This document shows, one piece after another, positions 26,073-40,109 of a stretch of 64,000 nt of DNA. Where the stretch lies: positions 1,366,001-1,430,000 of the forward strand of contig CADCSX010000011.1 of the NCBI GenBank assembly GCA_902805475.1, in the 5' to 3' direction. The first letter of the stretch is position 1. Each line of letters begins with the position of its first letter. This DNA comes from Entonaema liquescens. Taxonomy: Eukaryota; Ascomycota; Sordariomycetes; Xylariales; Xylariaceae. The position numbers were made by a program, and so were the translations under genes. A model generated the notes under the pieces. The model saw only the letters and a program-made list of their open reading frames with translations. It was not told the origin of the DNA and ran no database searches.

Positions 26073-29000
26073 CTTCCGTAAACTCTTAAAGCCATCCTCG
26101 GGAATGGCTCTACTGAGATGCCGCTTAGGTCAGGTCTTTAGAGCACGCCAATACTACTTCGATATCTTCTTGCATATATATGGTCGTTTCTTTATACTCT
26201 GGCCTACTAGTTTAGGCATGGCGAGCCGTCCTGCACGTTGAAGAAAACTACTACACGATGGAACTTTGGGTCTGGTCTACGATGGTCGGTGGCTTGCTAG
26301 ATCTGGGGGGGCGGCGGTACTAGGTAGTAGCAACACTAGCACGTGGGTCGAAGGAGTAATACGCCGTCTACTTGACAATACAATGATCAATGATTGCGGG
26401 AGTACGGGACGAATGCATATGCAAATTGTCAGTGCCGAAATTTCTAGTACCTAGGTCATTACTAGGATATCTCGATACAAATGGACATGGTCTCTCTTCT
26501 TAGAGGTAGATCAAGTATCATACTTATCACACTAACCGGGGGGGCAAGACAGTAGAGACAGCAGAGATAGTAGACATACCTTAGTTTTGGAGTAATCTAT
26601 GAGAATAAGAAAGACATGCAAAGCAAAAATTGTACAGTGTCTCTAAAAGCATAGGTACCTTACTCTTTACTCAAGGGTGTCCCTTTACTAGGCTACAAGT
26701 TACGAATGTAAAAAATAAGAAAAAATAAAATAAAATAATATGTTAACCTGTCAAGTTTAAAGGGGGAAGACGGGTCAGGCGAGCTAAGGCCGTGCGTATA
26801 AGTGGTAAAGTAGCGAAAGAGGCCAGAACCCTGTTCGATTTCAACTTAGTACCCGTCATCCGCCCCCCCTACGACCTCCATGCACCCAAGATCCCGGGAT
26901 GCTCTTAAAAATGCCTGGGCCGCCATTACTACCTATATTACGATTCATTTATTGATTCTCTATTAAAAGCACATCCCGCGGCATACCTACCTATTGTCAT
27001 TTGTTCTGTAGCAGCACCGAAATGCATAGACACGTATTTTATAGTTAGTTAGATTGAATTATATCTACTTCTTTTTGTTTTTTTGTACTTAAGCGCCCTA
27101 TGAAGCAGTTTTTAATTTATACCCACAGGGTAGTGTTTTCATCGAATGGGAATGTAATAAAAAAAGGAACTTAAATCTTGATTGATTATCTCATTTTTTA
27201 TCCTTGTACCTTCTTAACTAAGTAAATAGGAAGAAGAACTCAAGCTTACGGGGAAATGTAGCTGAACAATAAGAGAGACCTGAAAAAGCTCAGCTCCCCA
27301 AGTTGACCGGTGATGAGATTATGGGATGGAATTGGGGTTCTGATGACCGGCAGGGGTAGTAGCCCGTCCGCAATCCCTGTCCATCCTTGTCTTTGGTTGC
27401 ATTTGACAAGGACTCTGATCGCTGGGTGTATGTCCGCGATTGGATCCCGTCAAGATGCGTAGTGGTAGCGTGGTGGCCTAGTTCGCGTGCATTTCTTTTG
27501 TTCTCTCCGGCATGGCCAAGAGCCAAGAATTGATCAAGGCTCTAAATCTTGTTAATCCCCTGCGGGACCAAACTAACGTAGAGCTTTGGGGGAAAAAAAT
27601 AGGAAAGGGGAAATATTGTCGGGATCGTGAATATTATTTGCTTATGATTACTTACATCCGTAATCTTGTCGAAGGAAGGGTCTTGTAACATTAGATAGGT
27701 ACCTTACGTTTATAGCTCTTAATAGATCTTTAATAGATGTAGCATCTTTCACCCCCGTTCCCTTTGATGTATATGTTATACGTATATATTATCATTTCAT
27801 ACTGTTCTTTTTGCCATGCAGCTCCTAGACAAAATCTCTCAGCTCGGATTGGATTTATTTTCTTGGCATGCTGGCGAAGATAGCGATGTTCAAACGTACC
27901 TAAGCTTAGGAGGTACCTAATTTACTTGATTACTTCAGCTCGTCGGTGTTAGTTGGTTTCGATGTTAGGTACGCACAGACAGAATAAGAGTTTTGAGGCT
28001 ACAATTACTTGAGATTTAAAATGCCACCTACGTAGTAGCATCAGGTACGGGAATAGAGTTGATCTAGCCCGTCCCGTCTCCCTGGGGTAGATAAGAATCA
28101 AGATACATGAAATCGTGGCGACGAACCATGATCTGCCCTTAATTGGTTGGCCGACCTGGCAAACTCTGTGTAAAGTTCATCGTGGGGATCGTGCGCTACG
28201 TAGTATGGATGAGCTTCTTGAGGATTGTCGGGTATTAAAGGAACGAACCCCTAACACCGAAGCGTCAACCATAGGTAAACAGTAAGAGATAGCAATAATG
28301 TACTCACATTCAGATCGCACGGAAGGGGGAGTCAAGAACATGTCGTGTAGAATCTGCTTGGCTCTTCCCCAGTATCGATCGGACGGCTGCAAGTCTACCT
28401 GGCAAATGCAGATGCTCCGCTGGCGTCACTGCAGACTGCGTGGCAGAAATGGTGTCAATGCAAGCCACCAACCTCTTTTCTAGATGCTCCCATGAAATTG
28501 TGAGATGTGTATATATGGAACGTATTATTTCTTGATCTATGGTAGGATTGGCTTGCTGGAAGAGCCTCATCGGCGACACATAGACCCATAATGTTTGCTA
28601 ATGGCCTGAGAACCAAACGCTCCCAACCGTCGGGGTTCATAAGGTCAGGGGGGCTAAAGAAAATAATAAATAACATTCATCTTCCGGATAGATCAATTGA
28701 CCCTTGTAGCTAGGTATCAACTGATTAACACCAGATGTATGCCCCTAGGTTCGACCATTTCGTCCCCAATAAATGCTTGCGTATGCCGTCCTTGCAGGGG
28801 CATTCCCTGGACCATCAGCAGGCTAGGTTGCACCCCGTTGTTGGAGTTTAGTTGCGATACCGTGTACAATATCAGACCTCCTATGCTTTAGGTACGCATA
28901 CAGCATTATACATATAGCATTTACATATTCATCTTCGTACATACAGAAGGCATATAGAGGGCGATGCAAGGCATTGGAGCGCGGGAACCAGCACCGCTAG

Positions 29001-30495
29001 GAATCTTGCTGGCTTCATTTCAGTCGAGGAAAACCCCGCAATACTGAATCCAGAGCCCAATGTTCAAGGGTTAAAGGATGTATCTTTCCTATAGGTATTG
29101 CCTACTTCGGAAACCCGTTGTACCGCAGTAGGGCACACACGGGCCTTTGTCGGTTACACCAAGGGAAGATTCTCTTTGGATGACTGCGAACTTTTGCTTT
29201 TTTTTCTTCTTCCTGTCTCGAGGGGTAAGTAAACCACTGGTCCTGGGTCATAAGCTAGGATTTTACCCCCTCCCCTTAACACGGCACAGGAGAATAGACA
29301 GATGATGTGATGGAAGAGATTAAACTGAGCCTTGCCTGATTTTGGGAATTTTAAACGAGAAGCATCAGATACGTATTCCCTGATTCTCCTCCCTTCCGGG
29401 TTCACATTACAAGCTGATCAAATTGGCAAGGCTTGATCGCCTTTACTGGATCTAGGTACCAGATGTGCTCGTCTTTATCGTCCAAGACATGAACTCGGAG
29501 GTTTGGATGTGCATGATCTGGATGACACAGTAATACTCGTTACGTATTCCAATTTTAGCAATTTGGTGCTTTCATGATATGGAGTGTAATGGACGGATAT
29601 TTTTTTTTTCTCTCTCGTGTTACTCCTAAAGGTACTGTTGGTAGAGACTGTCGCACTGTTTTCGTAGCCGTTGAGAGCCTAACTTCGTTATGGGGGGTGC
29701 TTATAAGTAAAAGCTGAAATAGAATATAAGATGTTTTTATTGGCTAAACCACCCAAGGATTGCGGCCATGTCTGCCAAATGGCCAAACGAGCCAATGAGC
29801 CAATGTGGGTTAAGAGTCGGAACCGATGCGAACGCCGAGGAGTCACTCGCCCGAATGGGTTTCAAGCTTCGAGACCATTGTTAAAGGGATAGATATGTAA
29901 TTTCTCTTTTCCCCAGTAGTCAACGTTCTTTAACGACGCATGGCACGGCATCTGGAATGACACGATAGAAGACGGGTAGAGCCGGTGGCGCGAACTCATA
30001 AACCCTTAAAAAGTGGTAAATCTGCGAACCTGTAAAACCTGTAAACCTGTAGACCTGTACAGATTCTATCAAGGTTCTTTCAGCTATTGTTGATATTGTA
30101 CGAATCTTGTTTGAAGTCGGATATGCGTCCGCACGACCAGTTACCTTCGCCCTTAGGTACCACTCGACCCATCGATATGCACTTGGTACTTGCGGTGTGC
30201 TAGGGGCGATGAATCGTGTGCGACCGGTCATCTAGCAGCGTGGTAGGCCCAGATCCAATCTGACACTGCTTTTTTTTCCTGTTTTTTTTCTTGTATTTTC
30301 TTTTAGGAGACCATACTAACAAAACCAATAACCCATCTTGTCTTAAGCGAAAAACAAACAATCTAGAGCTATAATTTTTAGATTGCAAGTTCTTATATAG
30401 TAGAAAAATTGAGGATATCGAAACTCATAAGGCTAAGGCTGAAATCTTAATTAGGTGATAGGTTACCCATGTAAAAGCGCCATAGCAATCAAAGT

Positions 30496-30537
30496 GTTGG
30501 ATGCATTAGATGTATTGGATGTATTGGATGTATTGGA
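30496..30537. repeat. (TGTATTGGA)n tandem repeat
   Basis: Four to five units of a 9-bp repeat TGTATTGGA, the first diverged to TGCATTAGA. Non-coding. Confidence 0.85.
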
Positions 30538-33500
30538 GTTTTCCGTATTTCCTGTTAAAGATTTGGCTGTTAATAGTCGGTTTATATAAATAGATTTACG
30601 CGTAAATACATTTAGGTACCTGTGTACATGCATACACCTCCCCGCTTATTCCGCAATGAAACTCGCAATTTTTATTTAAAGAGGCTTGCTAATATTCGAT
30701 GTTTCGCATTTTCTTCATATTACCCTAAGTACATCAACGCGGCATCAACGTAAACTACAAGGTCCGCCGCTTTGATATTCATACTATAATAGTACGGACT
30801 ACTCCGGGGTAAATAGGAATGGATGAGAAAGGTTAGAAAGGTCAGATATATCTGATCTGTAAAGGTCTAGACTTTTGTCATCTAGACTTCTGTTTGGACC
30901 CCGTCTGGGGTCTGTCTGGGCCTCGATCTATTCTTCCGCTTATTCATCCATCTTCAGTTCCAAAGCTAATCGCCGGTCTCATTCTCAAATTCGATGGTCT
31001 GAAATAGGCAGTACAAGCTAAGGGTAACTCCCCCGAACTTGGCCCCATACGAAGCGTCGGCTCCGATGATGACTGGCCTCCTATGCTATGTAAACTGACA
31101 CCTGCCAACCAAGGGGTACGTTCATGGTCACGAGCCACATCATGCAACCGGAACGCAGTAAAATTGTATTTGTGTATTTCTGACGTCTTACAGGTCATGG
31201 CGGTTAAACCAAGCCAAGCCCGACAGCAGTGTGTGTTACCGCGAATAGTGCCACGCATTGCTTCCCCGAACCGGCCGCTTTCCAAATTCGGGTCGTTAGC
31301 CGAGGAGGGACTCGTAAGTCTCAATTCGTCATACTAGACTATTTATCTGAACTTAGGCATCATACAACACTTTTACATTGATCAAAACCCACAAGCCCAG
31401 GTTCATGAGAGCAATGGGTATAACCCGGCTCAGCAGCGGGCTGTAACAAAGCGCCTACGCGGTGACAAGATCCCGGGAACCTCACAATAACTACGTTCGG
31501 GAAGCTGACAGGCCGATCACCTCCAGTTCTGGTGCTGCTCTTCTATCATTTTTCCCATACAGTAGCATATTGCTCAAATTACAGGTCTGGTGAGATTGGC
31601 ATTTTGGTCTCCTTTTACGGACTTTTTCAGCTACTGTCGTCCTTCAGCCCCTAACCTCGTTCGGAAAGGATGCGGGCCAAGGTCTAACTTTTCTATGATC
31701 CCGCAGTGGACTAATAATAGCTGAATTTATAGTCACACAAGCGGGAATTACATACATGATACTATAGCGTAGTACATATGAGATGAACGGGAGCGGGAAA
31801 ACCTGATGGCCCTATTCGAATTTCCCCATCTGAGTGAGCGGGAATATGCATTCTTTTTGGCTCTCTAAGAATCTTACTATTACCGAGGACAGAATAAGCG
31901 TCGTGTATCCGTCTATCCGTGTATCCATCCACGGCTCTGGGTCAATTCGGCTGGCACACCGCATGAGCCACAGACTTATCCTGGACGAATAATTGAGCCT
32001 CATTGTAGACGATTCGCCCATCCGTCAGAACGGTTTGGCTGCTTATGGCTTCGGCAAGGTTCCGAGGACTCGAAGATCTAACTTCTCCACCCCAAATCTA
32101 TGCGAACTGACCCACTGACACCCCGCGAAGATGGGGGGCAAGCTTCTTATTCTGTCAGCAACTTGGATAATAATTCGAATTAATACTTATATATGTGGGG
32201 ACTAAGATGATTCGGGACTCTAATCCATCCGATCACGGTTTACCTATAACCCTCTTTTCGGTGTATGATATGCTTTAAAACAAGAGTAAGATATATCAAC
32301 ATTTCGATGATATTCAGGTAGGTATTGGTTATACGCCTGACCATCCGATCACCAAATGTCTAGTACAATCTGCACACACGAGACAATTCTACATCATATT
32401 TTAGATAGCTACAATAAAAAAGTCAAGTCAAGTTAAGTCAGGGATATCGAATAACCCCTCACGGGTTTCGGATATAAGGCCTATGGTCGTCCCTCCACGT
32501 CATATGTCTATTCTACAGCACCGAATTGAACTGCAGTCAATAATGCACCAACAGTATCGTATTGTTATCACATCCATGTTGAGTATTCACCAACCATTAA
32601 TTCGATACCTAACTTTAGGCGTCGTCGTCATCCATTTCTGGGTATATGCGATCCCCGTCTGTACATACCGCACGGACACATTATGGCTATGGGTTTTGCG
32701 TGTTATCATAGTCGTAAACCTTCGACTCGTTCAACATAGACTACGAGTTTCAAGTATAGGTAGACACCACAAGACCTAGATAGGTACCTACATATACAAA
32801 TATAGTAAAGCATTTTACCAACAAATTAGGATATGCTTTCTTTTCTTTTTCTTTACAACAGATTTAATCTTATAAGTAGAGTAGAATAGTATAGATAGAG
32901 ATTGAGCGAGTTGAGGCTTGAATTAAGACATCAGTCCATATCACTACCTTAAGCACATTTATCATTAGTCACACTACCTATTCTATGTGTACTCATATCT
33001 GTGTTGTATCCTTACCTGTTAGACATATGGAGGTACTATGTGCATTGGCCTCAAGAACCAACAGTTCCTGGAATTAGCCATATCCTTACTATGCGGAACT
33101 TGTAACAAACCCCAGATCACAGCCCTGGGTATAGAATGGGTAAAGACTTATAACTGTATTGACAAGGTAGTTGATATAATTTGCCTATCCGCCTCTTAGG
33201 ATAATCACTAAGCATTCCGTCCATCCAACATCTGTTATAACATCCATTTAGTTGTAGCAGATCTAAGTATATATCACGCAACGAGAATCCCTCATAGTCA
33301 TGAATATGAACCAAACATTAACTGCGCTCTTGATTAGCCCACTGGCTCGGTGCCCAGTATGATATGCATTATGGCGTAAATTTCACACACCTTATTACTG
33401 CGAGCTAGGTACTGTTGATATGTAGGTCCCTAAGACAATTCACGACGTGGCGTAGCGAGCGCCACTTGACGTTGGTGGCCGCCTGCGTATTCATTTCCTT

Positions 33501-33942
33501 TCTCTAGCTGCCATCTAAGCATAACTTGGTTAAGTTTACTGCGTAGCTATCTTCCTAAAGTATGAAATTATAACTCAGTTGTGCTCATATACGCTGGCTA
33601 GGTACATTCCCGCTATACAGAGCTGCTTTGATGATGTACCTACTATCTAATACTACAGCCTATGAATTCAACAGAGCGATGGCTATAGGCTAGATGGTCC
33701 CGTCTAGCCCTGCTAAGCGCTTATATCCTTTCCAGGTATCTCCCTTAACTGCTTCCTAAATCCTGCGTGGCGGTTCCGTCCAGTCATACCCCCAACGTCA
33801 ACACCAGAATCGCAAATTAGAGCATTGTGATAACAAGAATCACAAGACCTAACCACAGTCGTCCTGGCGACTTTACAAGATGCTTGGCAAGTCATAAGTA
33901 GACAACTATCAGCGCCTAGAAGCGATCACTTAATGTCACTAG

Positions 33943-35089
33943 ATGCAGGTCGGCATCCTTCATATTAATCAGTCTGCAAGGACGCCACTGGAGAGATTCA
34001 AGTCGAAAAAGAGTGTCTCAGATTACGAATCAGGTAGGACATTCAGCCAGGAAGGCTCTAGATTCGTCGCCATAGACCTGATCTACCCATGGTTAAGCAC
34101 AACATCGAAGGCGTCAAAAGACACGACAGGAGGTCGATCATGGAAGGAGACTTATCTAGTAATGGAAATCCGAGGCGAATCACCTATCAAGGGCCATATT
34201 GATAGACGACTAGTTTCATCCAAAGTGCTCAAAGACGGCCGGGGACTTCGGGATTTCCAGTTGTATATTCTCAACAGAGGCACATGCAGCTGGACCACTT
34301 GCCAATTAACTGCCCAGCATGTGGACGCTGTCATCGGGTGGTTTATCATGGAAACTAGGCGCCGCCACCCCCAGCTGCTTTATTCCTCTTCTAAGCGTGG
34401 GTGCCACCAAAGCTATTAATACTTGCATTTCCAGGACCTATACGGTATTTCCGTCTGTGACTCCGGTGGCCATTCAGGTGGTAGGTAGCTAGCTCTGACC
34501 ATCACGGATGATGCGAATTGTTCGATGGCATGTCTCAATCTCCCATCTTTCGATGTCGTTTTCGTCGGGCCACATGTAGTCAGACACCCCTTCTCCACCC
34601 AAGCCCAATAGTGAGCCCCGTCGAACGGGACGAAGTCCCATGCACGAAATCGACTTGGTGACTTCGCCCGGGGATGACGATCAGCAGGTGTGCAGGTGGC
34701 GAAGACCAATCGGAGTACGCTGGATTGACATACACCGGCACACCACTTACTAGTTCCAGGAAATACTCAACTCCGTACTCGCGAAAGTTGGACTGGATGC
34801 ATATCGGCCTTGCGCTGCGTAATCTCTGTTTCACTAAGACCTTGTCTCTTCTAGCAGTTGATGTCTTGGAACCTATCGAGGACTTCCGAAGAGATACGGC
34901 TGAGGAGTTGGCTGCTCCGCTATGATAGGTAGGTCTACGCAGGTAGCAAGCAACTTTGTGGTGTCTTTCATAGACACCTGGTAGCGCGGTGCCTGCCCAG
35001 TACAGTTTGCAAGATGCAATATACATAACTAACACGGATTGAAGCCCCAAGTTCTTGCACCAATTGTCTTGTAAATAAAGGCTACCCAT
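33943..35089. pseudogene. Possible decayed protein-coding locus
   Basis: This patch is richer in open reading than its surroundings: 158 codons on the + strand (33943-34419) and, on the minus strand, two overlapping frames (34709-34416 and 35089-34580) with protein-like stretches such as RFRAWDFVPFDGAHYWAWVE and REYGVEYFLELVSGVPVYVN. The two minus-strand frames could be pieces of one broken gene, but no domain is recognisable and no consistent splice model was found. It may be a pseudogene or chance. Confidence 0.2.
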
Positions 35090-35790
35090 TATTAGTTATA
35101 GTTTAAGAATATAGCGAAACTTACATAAGATATTTGAAAGTTTAGTAGAACTATAGTTATATGTTCAATGATAAAGTATACTATTCTTAATTCAGATTTT
35201 GGTGTAATAGTAGTAAAAGTAGGTAGCCTCGGTAGCGATTCCTAACAAACTCTGCTGGTAATGTTCCGGAAATATAGCCTAGAGGTGGAAAATCTGCTGG
35301 GATTCCATATAACAACCCGAAGTTCCAGGTTTCCCCGTTCTATTTAACCAGTTTGGTGCGATCCCGTGTGAGTACGCATCTTGGGTGTTGTTGAGGGTTG
35401 GAGAAGCGGAGACGTAGTCGCAGTTTTGGGACCCTCCTAATTCAGTTCACCTTTGTTCAAATTAGGAAGTTAACCCATTTTGAGCTATGTCCCCTAGATC
35501 CTATGGGTCTCGTTCTATGGTTTCTAGATTAAACACCTTATATGCGCTCCAATGGAATTATAACCACCCCTCTTGATAGTATCATTGGAAATGGAACGAC
35601 GATGCATTCAAGGCAGAGAGCCGTGGTGGAACACGCGACATAGAGTATGCTCTAAATAAGTAGATATATATAAGAATGATATGTTTTTCCAAATTCGATG
35701 ATTAGAGCTTTTATCAGCCCGGCTAATCTGGGTCCTGGTGCAGATCATATAATACTCAGTGAACAAGACCAGGAATTATAGTAGTTCATC

Positions 35791-36948
35791 ATGTTCTTTG
35801 CTGCAAGAAGGCTCGTCACGGCCTTACTCGGCGCTGCATCTTGCCTTCTGATCAACCCAACTACGGCTTTTACCAACCCAATTCGTAGACCAGGCGGCAG
35901 CGATCCCCAAATCTCCTATTCGGGCGGATATTACTACCTTTTATCCACGTCGTGGAAGAACGTGCAGATTTCGCGAGCCACGACAATCGACGGCCTTAAA
36001 TCGGCTGCACCAAAGGTCGTCTACAGCTCGACTGAGGCCAGTCGTTGCTGTAATGTCTGGGCTCCTGAAACTCATTACCTTGACGGGAAGTGGTACATCT
36101 ACTTCACGGCAGGAAATGAGAAGAACCTCGATGGGCAGAACTTACATGTTCTGAAGGGTGAGTGCATATTCTATTGATTTATATTACCTCTCATATTTGG
36201 ATACGTCACAATTAGGAGAGTATAACAAGACGGCTTAGATGTACAAATCTAAAACTTGCTACCTATTACTTGGGATGAATATCTACTACGTGTACCTATC
36301 ACTAACTCATCAATAGGCGGGGCTACACCTTGGGATGAGTTTACGTACGCTGGAAAGCTTACTAACGAATGGTCCATCGACGGGACCGTTGTACGATTTA
36401 ATAAATGGGGCAACTATTTGGCGTCCTCATGCTTTCACGGCGTACAATACCAGTCGCTATGTATTCAGAAGCTAGGAGATAACAACGTTTCACTAAAGGG
36501 CAGTATTTCTGTCATCTCGCAACCGACCGAATCATGGGAGCGCAGCGGAACACCTGTGAACGAGGGACCCGCCGCCCTGTACGTCCAGGAGACCGGAAAG
36601 ACATACATTGTATATTCGGCCAACTACTGCTGGACGCCTGACTACTGCCTGGCGACGCTTGAGTGGGACGGCAAGACTGACCCGGCTTCTGCTGCAGCCT
36701 GGAAAAAGTCGTCCGGCTGTGTTTTCAAGGGCGGTGTCAATGGCCACTACGGTACCGGCCATAACAGTTTCTTCCGCAGCCCCGACGGCACGCAGACTTG
36801 GAACGTTTACCATGCCACCTCAAATAGTAAGGGCGCCTGTGATGACAGCCGGTACACTATGGTTCAAATCCTGGGCAGCAACTCAGACGGGTCCCCGAAC
36901 TTCGGCACACCCGTTGCTCTCAGCTATAACGCTGCGGAGCCGCGTTAA
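35791..36948 (+). CDS. Secreted GH43 exo-alpha-L-arabinofuranosidase (GH43_26-like)
   Basis: Extracellular glycoside hydrolase that releases L-arabinose from arabinan or arabinoxylan side chains. Exons 35791-36157 and 36317-36948 with a 159-nt intron (GTGAGT...AATAG) splitting a Gly codon; 332 residues. An N-terminal signal peptide (hydrophobic core VTALLGAASCLL) precedes the five-bladed propeller, which starts at NPIRRPGGSDPQISY. The GH43 catalytic triad is visible: Asp38 (general base, in GGSDPQ), Asp144 (pKa modulator, in WSIDGTVV) and Glu205 (general acid, in VNEGPAAL). The motif ASRCCNVWAPETHYLDGKWY and overall length fit subfamily 26, whose characterised members are exo-1,5-alpha-arabinofuranosidases. 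It stands alone, without other plant-cell-wall genes nearby. Family is sure; subfamily is by recall of motif pattern. Confidence 0.92.
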
Positions 36949-39900
36949 GGGTTTACGGCTATTATGTAGCACAGCGGTATGAGCTATTGGTGTTTGACAA
37001 TAGAGATCGAGGGGGTTATCATAAGACATTGGAAAAGAAGGTTGCCCAAGTCTCCAGTAAGCCTTAGGTGCTTTATAGCGTCCCGTGCAACAATATCAGT
37101 TGCTTTCTTGCAATAGTTAACTATAATGAAACAACTGGCATTTTAAAGACTTGGTTTTGCCTATTAATTTTATATAGAGCTAAAATTCTATACTGAGATA
37201 CTCGGACCAAGGTCGACGAAGTCTTGATTTAGCATAGATATAGTTATAGGAAATAAGAGTATAACTGACACGATTCAACATGGAGTCACGTGTATTGGAT
37301 AGCATATAGTCCTCGAGGACCGTGGGGATTCACATGATCCTCACTTCTTAGTAACATCCTCTTTTATCCCTTGTAGGCCGTGTCTCAATGACAACGTCAA
37401 AGTTGAGTAGCATCATGAAACCCCTTGAAAGGGACATATAGTCCATAACATTTATAGAATTTAAAATCACTGGTGTAAACTATCAGCTATTATCAGGGGT
37501 CCCACTTGAGATCCCTTAGAACAAAGAAGCTGTTTAGTATGAATCGCCCTGACTTCAGAGCTATCCTAATTAGAGTTCCTTGCGGCACAGCAAAGTTGTT
37601 TCCTCACCTTCTGGTTTGCCTCGTGACAGCTATGAAGACTATATCAAGCACTTCAATGATGTATAGGTAATTAGCCAGATATAAGGATGTCTTCTGATTC
37701 TCAAGATACCTCTGCTATTAGGTGCTGCGAAGGGAAAGTTTTATTTTTGCAACGACAGGAGTATGCACCTAATTATGAGTATTTCGAGAGGACACATAAT
37801 GAACAGAAGACAACTCAGAAGTAGTCACCAGACGTAAACGAGCCTAATTTATCGGCTCTATATAGATCATTAAGGACTATTGCAACCTCTCATGTCATAA
37901 TAAAGCAATTTAATAAGTAGACCTGATTATATCTCGCATTATTCAGAATGTAAAGCTTCATTTAACCTAAGTACATGTCATATGAGCTTATCCCCAGGGC
38001 GAGATAGACCATGCCTAACGGATTGAGTTTTCTCAAGACAATCTATGTAGGTCCAAATAGCTATCTAGATAAATCTATTAAATATACTTATTTATATAAC
38101 ATGCCGTATGAAAAAATGGACTCTTCTACGGATATTTCACGTCCGTGCTCACCGTAGGACATTGCGTACTTGTGAACTGGCGGTAAAAGCGTTACTCTAT
38201 TAAAGCGCGAAAGCTGTAAGCCAGGCTAATAGTTGCCTGCTAATGTAGTAAGAAGCTCTATACCTTATGTATGTCAGTGATATAAAGTTCTAATGAATCA
38301 GTTCGATATGTTTGTCCATTCTCAAAGTATAGGAGGGCCTAGGTTTAATCCAAGGTCGTTAGTAAGCAACAGACGTATAGTCTAAGAATTCAAGTGGGCG
38401 ATCTCTTAGGCAAAAATATAACCAATGAATGTATCTGAGCCAAGTAGCTCCAATAAGCTTGTATGGGTACACGTCTCACAGGTGTTTTCTGAGTGTATCT
38501 TCGGTGTCTATCCTTGGGAGCCTTACACAAGGTACATCGGTACATGCTGGGTGTGATCAATGTTACCTAGTTGCAGAAGGCCTAGCCTATCGGAAAGAGA
38601 TATCACACATTCTACATGGCCAAGGAATCTTGTCTGTCGTGATTGGTGTGACGAAAGAGGGGCGCGTCCTGGGTAACGAGCTGAGCCGCGTCCAGAGTCT
38701 GTGTCGATTCCCCTTTGAGCGCCACCTACGCTTATACTCAAAGATATAGTAATATTCATCCCGCATCCGAGATTGAAGGTATCCCAATGGGCGAAGAAAG
38801 CCTCCAGATATACTAGTCAGATGTTCCTAAAACCATAGTTGCTAAGAAGCACTACTTACAGCGTGAGTTGAAGTAGGACTGATGCGCTAGTTGTAGCCTG
38901 CATGGCTGCTTCTATTCCTGAGGCCTCTACAAGCGGTCTGGCTGTACGTTTGACGAGTAGTAACAGTACAAGGTGGTAAGGCTCTGCTATTCTTACAGGT
39001 GATGCACTGGTATGACCTTTGTCCCCGCAGCTATAACCTCTGAAAGACCTAGAAATTGCCTATATATAGCAACTCTATTATCATAAGCCTCCAAAGCCCC
39101 CAAAAGCCCCCAAAGTCCTATCATGTTGAGCTTATGGATAGTTCAGCTTCCTGTATATATCTAGTATATATCTGTCTCTCGATCCCGACACTCGATTCTA
39201 ATGTTTTGAATTCGTAGGGCTTGCTCTCTATGATCTTTAGGAAACACACCTTTCTGGCGGGTTGTTTTCCGTCTCCTTTTCTTGCTCCTCGAGAATGGAA
39301 TCCCTGCTGACATCCATTACTAGGGTCCTCGTCATCAGCTTCACGAGATAGACCCATTACTGGCAAGGCAAATGGTTCGCAAGGACGCCTTTGCTTTTAA
39401 TCCCAAGCTTCTTACCGAAATTAACCAATTGGCTTCGGTCACGTTATCCATCTAAGGCATTGAATTTGTTGAAGGGTATTGCAGGATACTTGTGAAGTTA
39501 GCCTTGTCCCTGCTCGCGGGGAGCGCCGTCGCTGGAAATGGTTCGCAACGAAGGTACCTTAGGTAGGCAACCAGTACCTATGAGTCCCTCATCCACCCCC
39601 CCTTAAAGAAAACTCGTTGCCTTTTTCCACTTCGGCATTTCATCACAATCGCTCCTGCGATCAATGCAGTGCTAACTTTCCACTTAGTGTCTAGGTCGAG
39701 TACCACAACGGGAGCAGGAAGATGTGGCGCAAGTAATGATGCGGCGACATTACCCTGAAGTCCCCTTCCAAGTTTTCGATCCTCATTAATAGGGCAATTC
39801 GGTATGCATAAGGGAAAACAGAAGGGACACCGCATACACGTTCGTTGATGCTCTAAACCCCGCTAGTTCGCGTACGCCTATGTCGATGTCCCGGCTATCA

Positions 39901-40109
39901 AGTCCCTCATATGTCCGCCTATGTCCCTTCAAGGGAAAAGAGGTGTGGCTAACAGATCGCAATGGAGCCGCATGTTGGTCCATCTATTTAAGAGCCACCG
40001 TGGCAGGGTTATTATCTAGGTACTATCGAAGTCTCTTTTGGACGAAGTAGAGTGTGGTGTTCCTTTTCGACGCAGGCAAGAATAACGATCCACGAAACTA
40101 CTTACCAAC
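36949..40109. other. Intergenic stretch, no gene recognised
   Basis: About 3.2 kb between the arabinofuranosidase and a C2H2 gene. A 12-bp palindrome GTCCTCGAGGAC lies at about 37310. It resembles the CCTCGAGGACC core of the terminal repeats of the 54.7-55.0 kb element, but no second terminal repeat was found here. Open frames (for example 38429-38749) have no recognisable domain. Confidence 0.55.

Larger units (their letters stand above)
24982..35790. other. Eleven-kilobase gene desert
   Basis: No gene could be supported between the C2H2 regulator and the arabinofuranosidase. Simple repeats lie at 26043-26072 and 30496-30537, and GTACCT/GGTACC motifs at about 25985-26050, 27700, 27897 and 32769. 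Two patches have longer but frame-broken open reading (28.2-28.7 kb minus strand; 33.9-35.1 kb both strands) and may be decayed genes. No transposon protein motif was recognised. Base composition looks like the other non-coding parts rather than the extremely AT-rich state expected of heavily RIP-mutated repeats. Confidence 0.55.

Noticed and set aside
28177..28676. Three overlapping minus-strand frames with protein-like stretches
   Set aside because: No consistent frame or splice model and no recognisable motif; might be a remnant, but not enough to call.
37305..37320. GTCCTCGAGGAC palindrome resembling the MITE end
   Set aside because: Only 11-12 bases match and no partner inverted repeat or target duplication is visible nearby; coincidence cannot be excluded.
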